DNA of 35,077 nt from UBA12079 sp964608745 (GCA_964608745.1 CAZSPC010000010.1:1-35077), one strand, 5' to 3'; shown: positions 1-7,144, counted from the first letter of the stretch. A program made the numbers and translations. The notes: a model not told the origin generated them from the sequence alone.

Positions 1-83
1 CCTTTTTCATAATAATCGGATTTTACCCGATTGCATTTCAAAAAGGAATTTTCGGTAATAAGTATGCACATATAAAAAAATAA
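1..83 (+). CDS. C-terminal end of a hydrophobic protein (cut by window edge)
   Basis: Reading frame 3 is open from base 3 to a TAA at 81-83. It encodes about 26 residues ending GNKYAHIKK, preceded by a hydrophobic stretch (FFIIIGFYPIAF) that looks like a last membrane helix. The SD site of the next gene lies just after the stop and its ATG is 14 bases downstream, so the two are probably co-transcribed. The family cannot be recognised from so short a piece. That this is coding is inferred from composition and spacing. Confidence 0.45.
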   Translation, partial: FFIIIGFYPIAFQKGIFGNKYAHIKK

Positions 84-97
84 AAAGGAGAAAGTTG

Positions 98-421
98 ATG
101 CAATTACTACAACACGAAGGCACATTCTATGGCCAGGTTATTTTTGAAAAATACAGACAAGAAGATAGCAAATGGGATATTATAAATTCTTTTTTTGATG
201 AAAAAATTGACCAGATTACAGAAAACTGGCGAGCAAAAACAGTCAGTTTTTGGCTTAAAACAGAAAGACAAATAGCAAAAGAAGAAATAGAGCTATTATC
301 AAAAATAGTGAAAGGTAAAGACTACTTTCTAAGTATCCAAAAACCCACCGACACACAACCCCAATCATTCGTTAGAATTTCATTTACTAACGTATATTTC
401 CCGCCAGCCGAAATATCCTAG
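98..421 (+). CDS. Hypothetical 107-aa protein
   Basis: A small soluble protein of unknown function, rich in charged residues (EKYRQEDSKWD, KTERQIAKEEIELLSK), with no membrane segment and no recognised motif. The frame also opens at TTG 95, but AAGGAG at 85-90 is well spaced (7 nt) for ATG 98, so 98 is chosen. It follows the membrane protein tail at 1-83 by 14 bases and is followed by a strong hairpin terminator. It belongs to the group of small SD-bearing ORFans that recurs in this window. The coding call rests on the SD site, frame length and terminator. Confidence 0.65.
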   Translation: MQLLQHEGTFYGQVIFEKYRQEDSKWDIINSFFDEKIDQITENWRAKTVSFWLKTERQIAKEEIELLSKIVKGKDYFLSIQKPTDTQPQSFVRISFTNVYFPPAEIS

Positions 422-438
422 AGCAGAGAAGCTATACC

Positions 439-477
439 CACCCAAATAGAAATAATTTCTGTTTGGGTGTTTTTTTT
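439..477 (+). terminator. Intrinsic terminator after the 107-aa gene
   Basis: Stem CACCCAAA (439-446) pairs with TTTGGGTG (462-469). The inner arms AGAAA (448-452) and TTTCT (456-460) extend it. A run of T follows (470-477). Confidence 0.85.
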
Positions 478-484
478 ATTTTTC

Positions 485-518
485 TGGATTGCCACGCCCT
501 TCGGGCTCGCAATGACGA
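485..518. repeat. GGATTGC...GCAATGACGA hairpin repeat, copy 1
   Basis: The conserved ends TGGATTGC and GCAATGACGA enclose a variable GC stem (GCCC-ttc-GGGC). Copies 2 and 3 are at 17723-17761 and 17835-17868. The ends are constant while the inner stem changes with pairing kept, so this is a folded repeat family. Similar short palindromes occur in many unrelated bacteria (recalled, not searched). Confidence 0.7.
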
Positions 519-539
519 ATTTTTGCGAAGCAAAAATTC
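517..539. repeat. A/T-stem hairpin with GC tip
   Basis: GAATTTTTGC (517-526), loop GAA, GCAAAAATTC (530-539): a perfect 10-bp stem. A near-identical hairpin is at 669-693 of the 21 kb region (21669-21693), and the same design recurs at many gene junctions. Confidence 0.7.
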
Positions 540-577
540 GCCTTTCTTGAATCTTACCTCTTAAATCTTATTTTTCC

Positions 578-605
578 TTGCCTTTCCCTCCTTTTTATAT
601 ATAAT
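578..605 (+). promoter_or_regulatory. Sigma70-type promoter for rpsA
   Basis: TTGCCT (578-583), 16-bp spacer, TATAAT (600-605). The predicted start near 612 would give rpsA a leader of about 160 nt, in contrast to the leaderless pattern at other core genes. Confidence 0.6.
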
Positions 606-611
606 GATTAG

Positions 612-771
612 GTGATTCAAAAATCTTTTGAGTTACTTATTATTAGTTGAATAAAACAAAAGCTAACCCTAAGAATTTATGTTTGCTTCGCAAACCAAGG
701 ACTAGATTTCTTCGCCTAATGGATTGCGAAAACGAATCAGTTAACTTTCTTAGAACTTTTGTTATTTTTTT
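612..771 (+). promoter_or_regulatory. Structured 5' leader of rpsA
   Basis: The leader folds on itself. AACAAAAG (655-662) pairs with CTTTTGTT (756-763), CTAAGAA (669-675) pairs with TTCTTAG (747-753), and an inner hairpin GTTTGC-ttc-GCAAAC lies at 681-695. The closing stem ends 8 nt before the ATG, and no SD site is present. By analogy with the E. coli rpsA leader, which S1 itself represses, this could be an autoregulatory element. That role is inference. Confidence 0.45.
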
Positions 772-1875
772 ATGACAGAAAAATTAAATAAAGACGAACA
801 AGAAGAATTACAAAAAGTTGCTGAAAACAACTTGATGACTTCTTTAATCGAAAAAATAGACAAACTCCCCGAAATTGAAGACTTGATTGAGGGAACTGTT
901 ATCAAGATTGATAAAAAATCAGTTTATGTAGATCTTCCGCCTTTTGGAACCGGTATCATTTACGGACGAGAATTTATGAATGTCCGAGATGTTATCAAAA
1001 ACTTAGGTATTGGAGATAGCATCACAGCCAAAATCGTTGATGTTGAGAATAAGGATGGTTATATTGAATTATCTCTGAAAGAAGCTCGACAGGCCCTTGT
1101 GTGGTCTGAGGCTGAAACTGCAATGAAAGAAAAAACTGTTTTGGAATTGACAGTCAAAGAAGCCAACAAAGGCGGTCTTCTTATCAACTGGCAAGGAATT
1201 ATCGGTTTTCTACCTGCATCTCAATTGAGTGCAGATAATTATCCAAGAGTAGCCGATGGAGACAAAGACAAAATCCTCCAAGAACTAAGAAAGTTGGTAA
1301 ACAAAAAAATCTCTGCTCAAATTATTGGAACTGATCCAAAAGAAGGTAAACTTATTTTCTCAGAGAAGAATATTACAAAAGAGGAAAATAAAGAGGTTAT
1401 TGAAAAATACAATGTTGGAGACGAAATGGAAGGAGAGGTTACCGGAATCGTTGATTTTGGGATCTTTATCAAAATAGAAGGTGATATTGAAGGATTAGTA
1501 CATATTTCTGAAATCAGCTGGTCATTGGTTGAAAACCTGAAAGATATGTATAAGGTTGGAGACAAGATTAGGGTGAAGATTATTGAAATTGTAGACGGTA
1601 AAATCTCGCTATCTATTAAAGCTTTGACAGAAAACCCTTGGATTGCCGCCGAGAAGAAATACAAAAAAGATGACGAGGTAGAAGCGGTTGTAATTAAGTT
1701 CAACAAACACGGTGCCTTAGCCAGTGTTGAAGAAGGGGTATCTGGACTGGTTCATGTATCCGAATTCGAAACAGAAGAAAAATTGAAAGATGCTTTGCAA
1801 TTAGGACAAAGTTATAATTTCAAAATTAATGTGTTTGAACCTAAAGACCAAAAAATGACCCTTTCATTAAAATAA
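772..1875 (+). CDS. rpsA: Ribosomal protein S1 (four S1 domains)
   Basis: An RNA-binding protein of the small ribosomal subunit that helps bring mRNA to the ribosome. Four S1 (OB-fold) repeats are visible at about residues 36-108, 118-197, 213-282 and 297-367. The third is the most canonical (VGDEMEGEVTGIVDFGIFIK then GLVHISEIS). It has 367 residues, versus six domains and about 557 residues in E. coli. Four-domain forms are typical of Gram-positives and CPR. The ATG at 772 has no SD site; a T-rich tract precedes it. Its promoter and a folded leader lie upstream, and a perfect terminator follows. The alternative would be another S1-domain protein, but length and repeat order favour S1. Confidence 0.9.
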   Translation: MTEKLNKDEQEELQKVAENNLMTSLIEKIDKLPEIEDLIEGTVIKIDKKSVYVDLPPFGTGIIYGREFMNVRDVIKNLGIGDSITAKIVDVENKDGYIELSLKEARQALVWSEAETAMKEKTVLELTVKEANKGGLLINWQGIIGFLPASQLSADNYPRVADGDKDKILQELRKLVNKKISAQIIGTDPKEGKLIFSEKNITKEENKEVIEKYNVGDEMEGEVTGIVDFGIFIKIEGDIEGLVHISEISWSLVENLKDMYKVGDKIRVKIIEIVDGKISLSIKALTENPWIAAEKKYKKDDEVEAVVIKFNKHGALASVEEGVSGLVHVSEFETEEKLKDALQLGQSYNFKINVFEPKDQKMTLSLK

Positions 1876-1877
1876 AC

Positions 1878-1985
1878 CCAAAATCAGCGAACTTCTTCGT
1901 TACTTCGATAAAAAAGTCAGTCGCTGTATTCACGATACACCTTCTTCCTTTTTTATCTCGCGCCTCGAATTTCATCTGATTTTGG
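1878..1985. repeat. Large imperfect hairpin after rpsA
   Basis: CCAAAATCAG (1878-1887) pairs with CTGATTTTGG (1976-1985). Inside it GATAAAAAAG (1907-1916) pairs with CTTTTTTATC (1948-1957). It begins 2 bases after the rpsA stop and precedes the terminator at 2004. Function unknown. Confidence 0.55.
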
Positions 1986-2003
1986 ATTATTTTAGCCAAT
2001 AGA

Positions 2004-2042
2004 AAAACAAAAGCCAGCGACATAGTCGCTGGCTTTTGTTTT
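2004..2042. terminator. Strong bidirectional terminator after rpsA
   Basis: A perfect 18-bp stem (AAAACAAAAGCCAGCGAC, 2004-2021; partner 2025-2042), loop ATA, with T-runs on both strands. Confidence 0.9.
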
Positions 2043-2077
2043 TTGCCTTATTTTAATGAAAAAATTTCGAATTTTTT

Positions 2078-2120
2078 ATCCAGCACTCAATTTTTATTTT
2101 ATAAAAATTGAGTGCTGGAT
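2078..2120. repeat. Perfect 20-bp inverted repeat
   Basis: Positions 2078-2097 pair without a mismatch with 2101-2120 around a TTT loop. The word AAAATTGAGTGC in the right arm recurs at 32580. It lies in a 363-bp gene-free stretch (1876-2238) that otherwise holds the large hairpin, the terminator and AT-rich sequence leading to the next SD site. Confidence 0.8.
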
Positions 2121-2238
2121 TAATTTCGAATTTCTAAAAATTCTTTTTTAAACTTCGCTTGTTTTTTGTTTAATTTTAGATAGTATTAGACACAGGAATA
2201 GAGTAGTGCCTTTCTAAACAATCAAAAGGAGATTAAAA

Positions 2239-2496
2239 ATGGGAAAAATGATAAGAGATAGTAAAAGTTATATTAAAAAATATAATTTTTGGAAAAGATT
2301 GTTTTTGTCACTTGTTGTTATTTTTTTGTGGGGATCAGTAATGCCCATAGAGAACATATATAAAATGATGTTTTTTTACTCAGGATTGGGAATGATTTGT
2401 GTTCTGGGAGCAATGCACATTTTTTTCAGACCATGTGTTTGGATTTTTGATTCAGATATGAAACAAGGAGAAGAAAATGAAAAAACTAATAATTAA
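2239..2496 (+). CDS. Small two-helix membrane protein
   Basis: An 85-aa protein of unknown function. Two hydrophobic segments (about residues 20-36 and 45-67) are separated by a short loop with MPIENIYK. The N-terminus is basic and the C-terminus charged (KQGEENEKTNN). AAGGAG at 2227-2232 is ideally spaced for ATG 2239. The next gene starts inside its last codons (ATG 2477), so the two are translationally coupled. The neighbour keeps the same two-helix plan and a similar SGLG/SLGLG motif in helix 2, suggesting a tandem duplication. Confidence 0.65.
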   Translation: MGKMIRDSKSYIKKYNFWKRLFLSLVVIFLWGSVMPIENIYKMMFFYSGLGMICVLGAMHIFFRPCVWIFDSDMKQGEENEKTNN

Positions 2497-2783
2497 TTTT
2501 TTTAGAAAACATTTCCTACCGGACGAAAGGATGTCATTTAGAGACCTTTTTCGGTTTTATAATATCCTAAATTGCCGAAAGAACCCTCTTCCACGGCGGA
2601 ATAATGACACTTTTGATTATGGGTTTGATTGGATACTCATTAAATCCAACAACACCATATGACATGGCATATAAATCCTTGGGACTAGGTCTTATTCTGC
2701 TGGCCATTGTAGGACTCCTTTGGGGATATGACGAAGGAGATTGGGAAATTGGTAAACCAAATAAACCCAAACTTTCTAAATAA
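2477..2783 (+). pseudogene. Frameshifted second copy of the two-helix membrane protein
   Basis: Starting at ATG 2477, behind GGAG at 2467-2470, one frame encodes MKKLIINFFRKHFLPDERMS and continues to 2662 with a non-hydrophobic tail. A different frame, readable from about 2569 with an ATG at 2604, encodes a convincing two-helix protein (MTLLIMGLIGYSLN, then KSLGLGLILLAIVGLLWGYD) ending at TAA 2781-2783. It is followed at once by a terminator. The simplest reading is one gene of about 102 codons broken by a frameshift between roughly 2550 and 2604. A sequencing or assembly indel, or a separate start at 2604, are the alternatives. Confidence 0.5.
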
Positions 2784-2794
2784 TTCCATAACAC

Positions 2795-2827
2795 AAAACA
2801 ACGCATATGGGTAATATGCGTTGTTTT
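2795..2827. terminator. Terminator between converging genes
   Basis: AAAACAACGCATAT (2795-2808) pairs with ATATGCGTTGTTTT (2814-2827), followed by T-rich sequence. It serves the membrane pair on plus and possibly the coiled-coil gene on minus. Confidence 0.8.
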
Positions 2828-2838
2828 TAATATTCTTT

Positions 2839-3207
2839 CTACGAAACTTTTTTCAAGCCAAGATGTTTTTCTATCTCAAAAACTCTATCCAGAAGATATT
2901 CGACATCTTTTTTATATCTCTCTAAATTTTCAACAGTTTTTTCTGTTTCCACATACTCCATCCTTAAACTCTCAAAATCTTTTCTAATCGCCATAAAATT
3001 CTCTTCTGTACGAAGTTCAAAGGAACTTATGCGATGCTCAAGTCCGTCCATACGAGATTCGAGTTTACCTATGCGAGATTCGAGTTTGCTTATGCGAGAT
3101 TCGAGTTTACCTATACGAGATTCGAGTTTACTAAATCCTTTTTGAACATCATTAAAACCCTTATTTACAACTTTTATAACATCACTAATTGTTGGCTCCT
3201 TATTCAT
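2839..3207 (-). CDS. Heptad-repeat coiled-coil protein
   Basis: A 122-aa protein of unknown function. After an N-terminal part MNKEPTISDVIKVVNKGFND, residues about 20-60 are tandem seven-residue repeats (KLESRIS/KLESRIG), followed by more amphipathic helix to the C-terminus, so it should form a long coiled coil. There is no signal peptide or membrane segment. Similar short N-terminal segments followed by coiled coils are common among Parcubacteria hypotheticals (recalled). The start has no SD; TATATT lies 6 nt before the ATG. The repeats are nearly identical at DNA level, so copy number may vary by slippage in whole heptads. Confidence 0.75.
   Translation of the reverse strand: MNKEPTISDVIKVVNKGFNDVQKGFSKLESRIGKLESRISKLESRIGKLESRMDGLEHRISSFELRTEENFMAIRKDFESLRMEYVETEKTVENLERYKKDVEYLLDRVFEIEKHLGLKKVS
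3051..3130. repeat. 21-bp tandem repeat in the coiled-coil gene
   Basis: Four consecutive units (3051-3071, 3072-3092, 3093-3113, 3114-3130 partial) share CGAGATTCGAGTTT. Each unit encodes one heptad, so the repeat keeps the reading frame. Confidence 0.85.
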
Positions 3208-3276
3208 AGTACTAATATATTAACATAATTTTAATTAAATTTGTCATTTTGTTTTAATATTTTTTAATTCTAAATA

Positions 3277-3918
3277 TTATTTCTCATACTTCTTCAGCGA
3301 AATGTCTTTTAGGTACTCTGGGATTTCATTTGGATGATGTGAGGGTGCGTTGATTAAAGACATCACATATACTTCATTTTTTGGTTCTCCAAGAAAAGTA
3401 TGTCCTCTGTGTACACCATAAAGAATAGAATATTCTTTTATGTCGTAGGTGTTTTTTAAATCATTTGTCATGGCAACCAACTCCTTGCCAGAGGTAGCAT
3501 TATTACAAACATCTTCAATAAAAAGTATATGCTTTCCCCTACACTTCTCTGCCTGAGCTTCAAAAATTCCCAGCTTTCCATTTCGTTTTTCAGTATAAGC
3601 ATATTCCATACCAAATTTATCATAACCTATTGTTTGAATAACTTTTGGCAGAGAAAGTGAACCGTAGGCAACCCCAACAATTATCATATTTTTTGTTTTT
3701 TTATCAAAAAATTCTTCAATAGCTTTATGGTAAAAAGGAACGAGTTGTAATTCTTGGGAGGTTGTAAGTAAGCGGTAATTTATAAAATATTCTCCCTGCA
3801 TTCTCTGTCCATCAGCTGTTAAATTTTTATATTCAAAACGACCTTTTTGGATAATACCAAAAGACTTTAAAAGTTCTAAATATTCATCTGATTTTGAAAA
3901 TATTTTTATATTTTTCAT
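3277..3918 (-). CDS. Orotate phosphoribosyltransferase-like protein
   Basis: A type I phosphoribosyltransferase fold. The PRPP-binding loop is ILFIEDVCNNATSGKE (residues 131-146), matching the hydrophobic-acidic-acidic-small pattern of the family. VGVAYGSLSLP (81-91) resembles the orotate-enzyme GVAYGGIPLA region, and AYTEKRNGK (107-115) the mobile loop. It is 213 residues, close to PyrE length. Orotate PRTase makes OMP from orotate and PRPP in pyrimidine synthesis. Other base-salvage PRTases cannot be excluded, so no symbol is given. The ATG lies 4 bases beyond the pth stop with no SD of its own, so translation is probably coupled to pth. Confidence 0.7.
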   Translation of the reverse strand: MKNIKIFSKSDEYLELLKSFGIIQKGRFEYKNLTADGQRMQGEYFINYRLLTTSQELQLVPFYHKAIEEFFDKKTKNMIIVGVAYGSLSLPKVIQTIGYDKFGMEYAYTEKRNGKLGIFEAQAEKCRGKHILFIEDVCNNATSGKELVAMTNDLKNTYDIKEYSILYGVHRGHTFLGEPKNEVYVMSLINAPSHHPNEIPEYLKDISLKKYEK

Positions 3919-3922
3919 AATG

Positions 3923-4513
3923 TCAATTGAAGCGATTCATGGCTGTTATCCGTCCGTCTGCAATGGTTGATTTCAATGCTTCATTAATTGTTTTAGACAT
4001 TTTTATTATTTTGGCCATTTCGTCCTTTTTAAAATCTTTCATAATGAAGTCCAAAACTTTTTTCTCCCCTTTTGGTTTTTTGAGTTTACCGGTTGGAGTA
4101 GTTTGCAAAACCCCCACCCTAATACGAATAAATTCTTTTGTTTTAAGGGCTTTCTTAATTGATTCCAACCCTTTATGCCCACCAGATCCACGATTAAAAG
4201 CAATTTTGAATGTACCTAATGGCATATCCAAGTCGTCGTAAATAACAATCATATTTTCGGGTTTGATCTTATGTTTTTTGTTTACATAAGAAATAGCTTG
4301 TCCTGATTTATTCATAAAAGTTTCCGGCATAATCAATTCTGTTTTTTTCTTTCCAATCTTACCCGAAGACACAAGCATATTTCCATACTTATCATATTCC
4401 CATTCCGAAAAATCATTTGCATCCGCAAACTTTTCCAAAATTATTCTCCCCATATTGTGACGAGTATCTTTGTACTCTTCACCGGGGTTTCCCAAACCTA
4501 CTATAAAAAACAT
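3923..4513 (-). CDS. pth: Peptidyl-tRNA hydrolase
   Basis: Frees tRNA from prematurely released peptidyl-tRNA in the cytoplasm. All bacterial Pth landmarks are present: N-terminal GLGNPGEEYKDTRHNMG with Asn9 and catalytic His19, then ETFMNKSGQA, then IYDDLDMPLG with the catalytic Asp, then GSGGHKGLESI. It is 196 aa, the usual length. The ATG at 4513 directly begins the conserved MFFIVGLGNPG and has no SD. A long A/T hairpin element lies just upstream. It probably belongs to a minus-strand transcript with mltG upstream and the phosphoribosyltransferase downstream. Confidence 0.96.
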   Translation of the reverse strand: MFFIVGLGNPGEEYKDTRHNMGRIILEKFADANDFSEWEYDKYGNMLVSSGKIGKKKTELIMPETFMNKSGQAISYVNKKHKIKPENMIVIYDDLDMPLGTFKIAFNRGSGGHKGLESIKKALKTKEFIRIRVGVLQTTPTGKLKKPKGEKKVLDFIMKDFKKDEMAKIIKMSKTINEALKSTIADGRITAMNRFN

Positions 4514-4522
4514 AGTTTTTTA

Positions 4523-4626
4523 TAGAATTTTAAATTTTAATTTGTAAATTTTAATTCAATGATTTAATTTTAAATTTAGTTATTTAAAATTGAATTAAAA
4601 TTTATAATTTATAATTTAAAATTCTA
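4523..4626. repeat. A/T-only long inverted repeat, pth-mltG junction
   Basis: The left arm (4523-4560) and right arm (4589-4626) are each about 38 nt of T/A words (TTTTAAATTTTAATTTG type) and are largely complementary. Shares most of its left arm with 28491-28527. Confidence 0.7.
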
Positions 4627-4645
4627 TTTATTATTTTCAATAATA

Positions 4646-5731
4646 CTATTTTTTAAGATATGTATTCCTATTAAACACATGTCCATCATGAGTTTCCGCA
4701 TAATACATATTACCATCCCAACCTGTTAAATAGAATAGGTAATCTGATGCTGTCGGCTCTATTGTTGCAGTAATTGCCCTAAGCCCCGGATTAGTAATAG
4801 GTCCTGGCGGTAAACCTGGATATAAATAAGTATTATACGGAGAATCTATTTTTAAATCGTCATAAGTAACCTGAAAAGTATTTTTACCAATTATATAAGG
4901 AAAGACAGCGTCAACTTGTAAGGCCATACCAATATCAATTCTATTCCATAGAATCCCAGAAACCATTTTCATTGTTTCAAAACGACGAGCTTCTTCTTCG
5001 ATAAGAGAAGCCATTGTCAAAATTTCATGTAGAGTTAACTTTTCTTCCCTACCTTCATTAAATAAATCGATTTTTTCTTGCACTCCACTGATTTTCTTTT
5101 CAAAATTATTCTTCATTGTTCGGATAATATCCTCAGCGGTTACGATAGGTAAAAATAAGTAAGTATCAGGAAAAAGATAACCCTCTAACTTTTGCTCTCT
5201 GGCAATTTTTTTGAATTCTTGCTTATCAAAATATGGAAATTTTTCAGAATCAAATTTTTCTGCCATTTCATCTACACTTTCTCCCTCAAACAAAGTGATT
5301 TTGGTTGGGGTAAGGCCATACTTGCCCTTAATCATTCGATAGACAATAGAAAATAAATTTTTCTTTTCTTCAAAGAAATATGTTCCATACATTGCTCCTT
5401 GATTACCTCGTAAAACCCGAATGGCCACTTCGAATAAAAAAGAAGATTTAATTGTATCTGTTTCATCTAAAACTTGAGCAATTTCTTTTGTAGTACCTCC
5501 CTTTTGTACTTCAACAACAGAACCAGTTGGAAAATTCAACGGCGCTGAAATAAAAAAGAAATAAAACAAAGTAAGAAAAAAACCGAGTAGTACAACAATA
5601 GAGGTTTTTGGATTGGATTTAAAAGCACACTGAAAATAGTGGCTATGTTCAACCACTTTTTGTTTTTTTGTTTTCAGATTTTCTAGATTAAATAGATTTC
5701 TAGGGTTAAAGTTTTTGAAGTTTAAATCCAT
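4646..5731 (-). CDS. mltG: Endolytic murein transglycosylase MltG (YceG family)
   Basis: A membrane-anchored enzyme that cuts nascent peptidoglycan glycan strands and helps set their length. One transmembrane segment lies at residues 43-63, with an extracellular C-terminal part. Visible motifs are YLFPDTYLF (185-193), ASLIEEEARR (241-250; Glu245 aligns with the catalytic Glu of E. coli MltG), WNRIDIGMALQVDAVFPY, and SPYNTYLYPGLPPGPITNPG (297-316). Length 361 is normal. The start is leader-poor with no SD. The CPR membrane protein upstream ends 26 bases away, so they are likely one operon. Confident by motifs. Confidence 0.95.
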   Translation of the reverse strand: MDLNFKNFNPRNLFNLENLKTKKQKVVEHSHYFQCAFKSNPKTSIVVLLGFFLTLFYFFFISAPLNFPTGSVVEVQKGGTTKEIAQVLDETDTIKSSFLFEVAIRVLRGNQGAMYGTYFFEEKKNLFSIVYRMIKGKYGLTPTKITLFEGESVDEMAEKFDSEKFPYFDKQEFKKIAREQKLEGYLFPDTYLFLPIVTAEDIIRTMKNNFEKKISGVQEKIDLFNEGREEKLTLHEILTMASLIEEEARRFETMKMVSGILWNRIDIGMALQVDAVFPYIIGKNTFQVTYDDLKIDSPYNTYLYPGLPPGPITNPGLRAITATIEPTASDYLFYLTGWDGNMYYAETHDGHVFNRNTYLKK

Positions 5732-5757
5732 AAATATAAGTAATAACGATCTTTTTT

Positions 5758-7026
5758 CTAGAATGGAAGATTTGTTGGTGGTTCAGCCTTCTTTGATTCA
5801 ATTCTACTAAATGTAGGTGTCTGTGCTACTCCCCCTGGAAGATGGAAAATTGTTGCTAACTCCTCAGAACTCAAAACAAATTGTTTATCACTCGTATATG
5901 GATAATAGAAATATGCTCGTCTTTTATATTCACCAAACATATCTCTTTTAATTTTGTTAGTCTTCATATTTTTGTAATCAGACCAAGGAAAATCGCTGAA
6001 ATCAGTTACCCTATTAGGCCTAAATCCGTTGAGCATGGTAACAGAATTAAATTGTTTAAATGCCCCAGTCATTCCGGTAATATTAATTGGATTAAATTTT
6101 TCCTTTTCAGCTAAATAAATACCACGAATACCAACGTCAAAACCTTGTTTATCAACATTTCTTTCGATTGATTCTAAGATCTTTTGTTCCCCTTTTGTCA
6201 TTGCACGCGGAAACATTCCATCTTCAGGTTTTAACTCTTCCAATTTTTCACTTTTTTCTTTTTTTGCTTTTTCCGTCCAATCATATGCATCACCATACCA
6301 ACTCATCTTGGCAAGCTTTTCTTTAAAAGCTAAGTCATCCTTAAAATTCTTTTTATGAGCTCGAACTAATATCTGAATCCAAAGTTGTTCCCCTTTGCCA
6401 ACCGAACCTAAAAACTCGATAATTGGTGTCATAGGGTCGGTGATCTCGTCTGATTTCAAACCAACCTTGTCTAACCCATAATCAACATAAGTTTTTATCG
6501 GATAAGGATCGTCTTTGGTTAAAACAAACTCATTCCCCCACATTGATGTAACATTCAAATCTAAATCAACAAATTTTGCATAATCAGGCACTTCATAAAT
6601 TTCTACATCAGGGTATTGTGCATAAAATTGAGCCTCAATTAAATTCTTGAATTTTTTCTCTGTCCAAATAAAAAAATGGATGTTTCCTTCAATAGAAACT
6701 AGCTCCAAAGAAAACCAAGTTCGACTACTTCCTTTTATACCTGTTTTATACCAATTGCTTTCTCCACCAGTCTGGTGTAAAGCGTTCAAGACAAGCTCCA
6801 TTGCAAGTGGTGTTTTCTTGATTTCTTTTGGCACCTTTATTTCTAACAAAATCCTTTCCTGGTTAGTTCTGAATAAATACTGCTTATAAGAAATCCAAAA
6901 ATATCTCAATAGCGAGATAAGAACAAGTGGAATATAGATAGGTGCTAAAATATACAACAAATAGATTATATTTGCTGTCATTGGCTGAATTGCTTCTGGT
7001 AATTGTGAAATTAGATCATTTAGCAT
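5758..7026 (-). CDS. Conserved CPR-type membrane-anchored protein of unknown function
   Basis: A 422-aa protein with one strong N-terminal hydrophobic stretch (about residues 19-42, IIYLLYILAPIYIPLVLISLL) and a large cytoplasmic-looking domain. That domain contains LLEIKVPKEIKKTPLAMELV (about 81-100), then a trypsin-like spread of aromatic/acidic patches and no ATPase motif. From memory, this LEIKVPKE...PLAMELVLNALH region resembles a domain found in CPR proteins linked to type IV secretion-like ATPases, sometimes fused to them. Here it stands alone. It is upstream of mltG in the same direction, which suggests an envelope role. No SD; TAAAAT lies 8 nt before the ATG. The function is not known to me. 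Confidence 0.8.
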   Translation of the reverse strand: MLNDLISQLPEAIQPMTANIIYLLYILAPIYIPLVLISLLRYFWISYKQYLFRTNQERILLEIKVPKEIKKTPLAMELVLNALHQTGGESNWYKTGIKGSSRTWFSLELVSIEGNIHFFIWTEKKFKNLIEAQFYAQYPDVEIYEVPDYAKFVDLDLNVTSMWGNEFVLTKDDPYPIKTYVDYGLDKVGLKSDEITDPMTPIIEFLGSVGKGEQLWIQILVRAHKKNFKDDLAFKEKLAKMSWYGDAYDWTEKAKKEKSEKLEELKPEDGMFPRAMTKGEQKILESIERNVDKQGFDVGIRGIYLAEKEKFNPINITGMTGAFKQFNSVTMLNGFRPNRVTDFSDFPWSDYKNMKTNKIKRDMFGEYKRRAYFYYPYTSDKQFVLSSEELATIFHLPGGVAQTPTFSRIESKKAEPPTNLPF

Positions 7027-7072
7027 TTATTATAATTTTATAACAAAAAACATAGTGTAACAACGGGAAAAG

Positions 7073-7102
7073 TTAATTAACTCAGCGCGTTGAGTTAATT
7101 AA
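7073..7102. repeat. Palindromic hairpin TTAATTAACTCA / TGAGTTAATTAA
   Basis: A 12-bp perfect stem around GCGCGT. A related hairpin, AACAACTCAA-cccg-TTGAGTTGTT, lies at 17543-17566 after the tRNA-Tyr locus. Confidence 0.65.
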
Positions 7103-7112
7103 AACCCAAAAA

Positions 7113-7144
7113 ATAAACAGTCCGTCAGTTGACGGACTGTTTAT
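7113..7144 (-). terminator. Terminator of the sigma-4/HTH gene
   Basis: ATAAACAGTCCGTCA (7113-7127) pairs with TGACGGACTGTTTAT (7130-7144). On the minus strand a T-rich tract follows the stem. Confidence 0.85.

Noticed and set aside
1317..1706. Long minus-strand open frame inside rpsA
   Set aside because: It lies fully within the conserved S1 gene in the other direction and has low-complexity Ser/Ile composition; a shadow frame.
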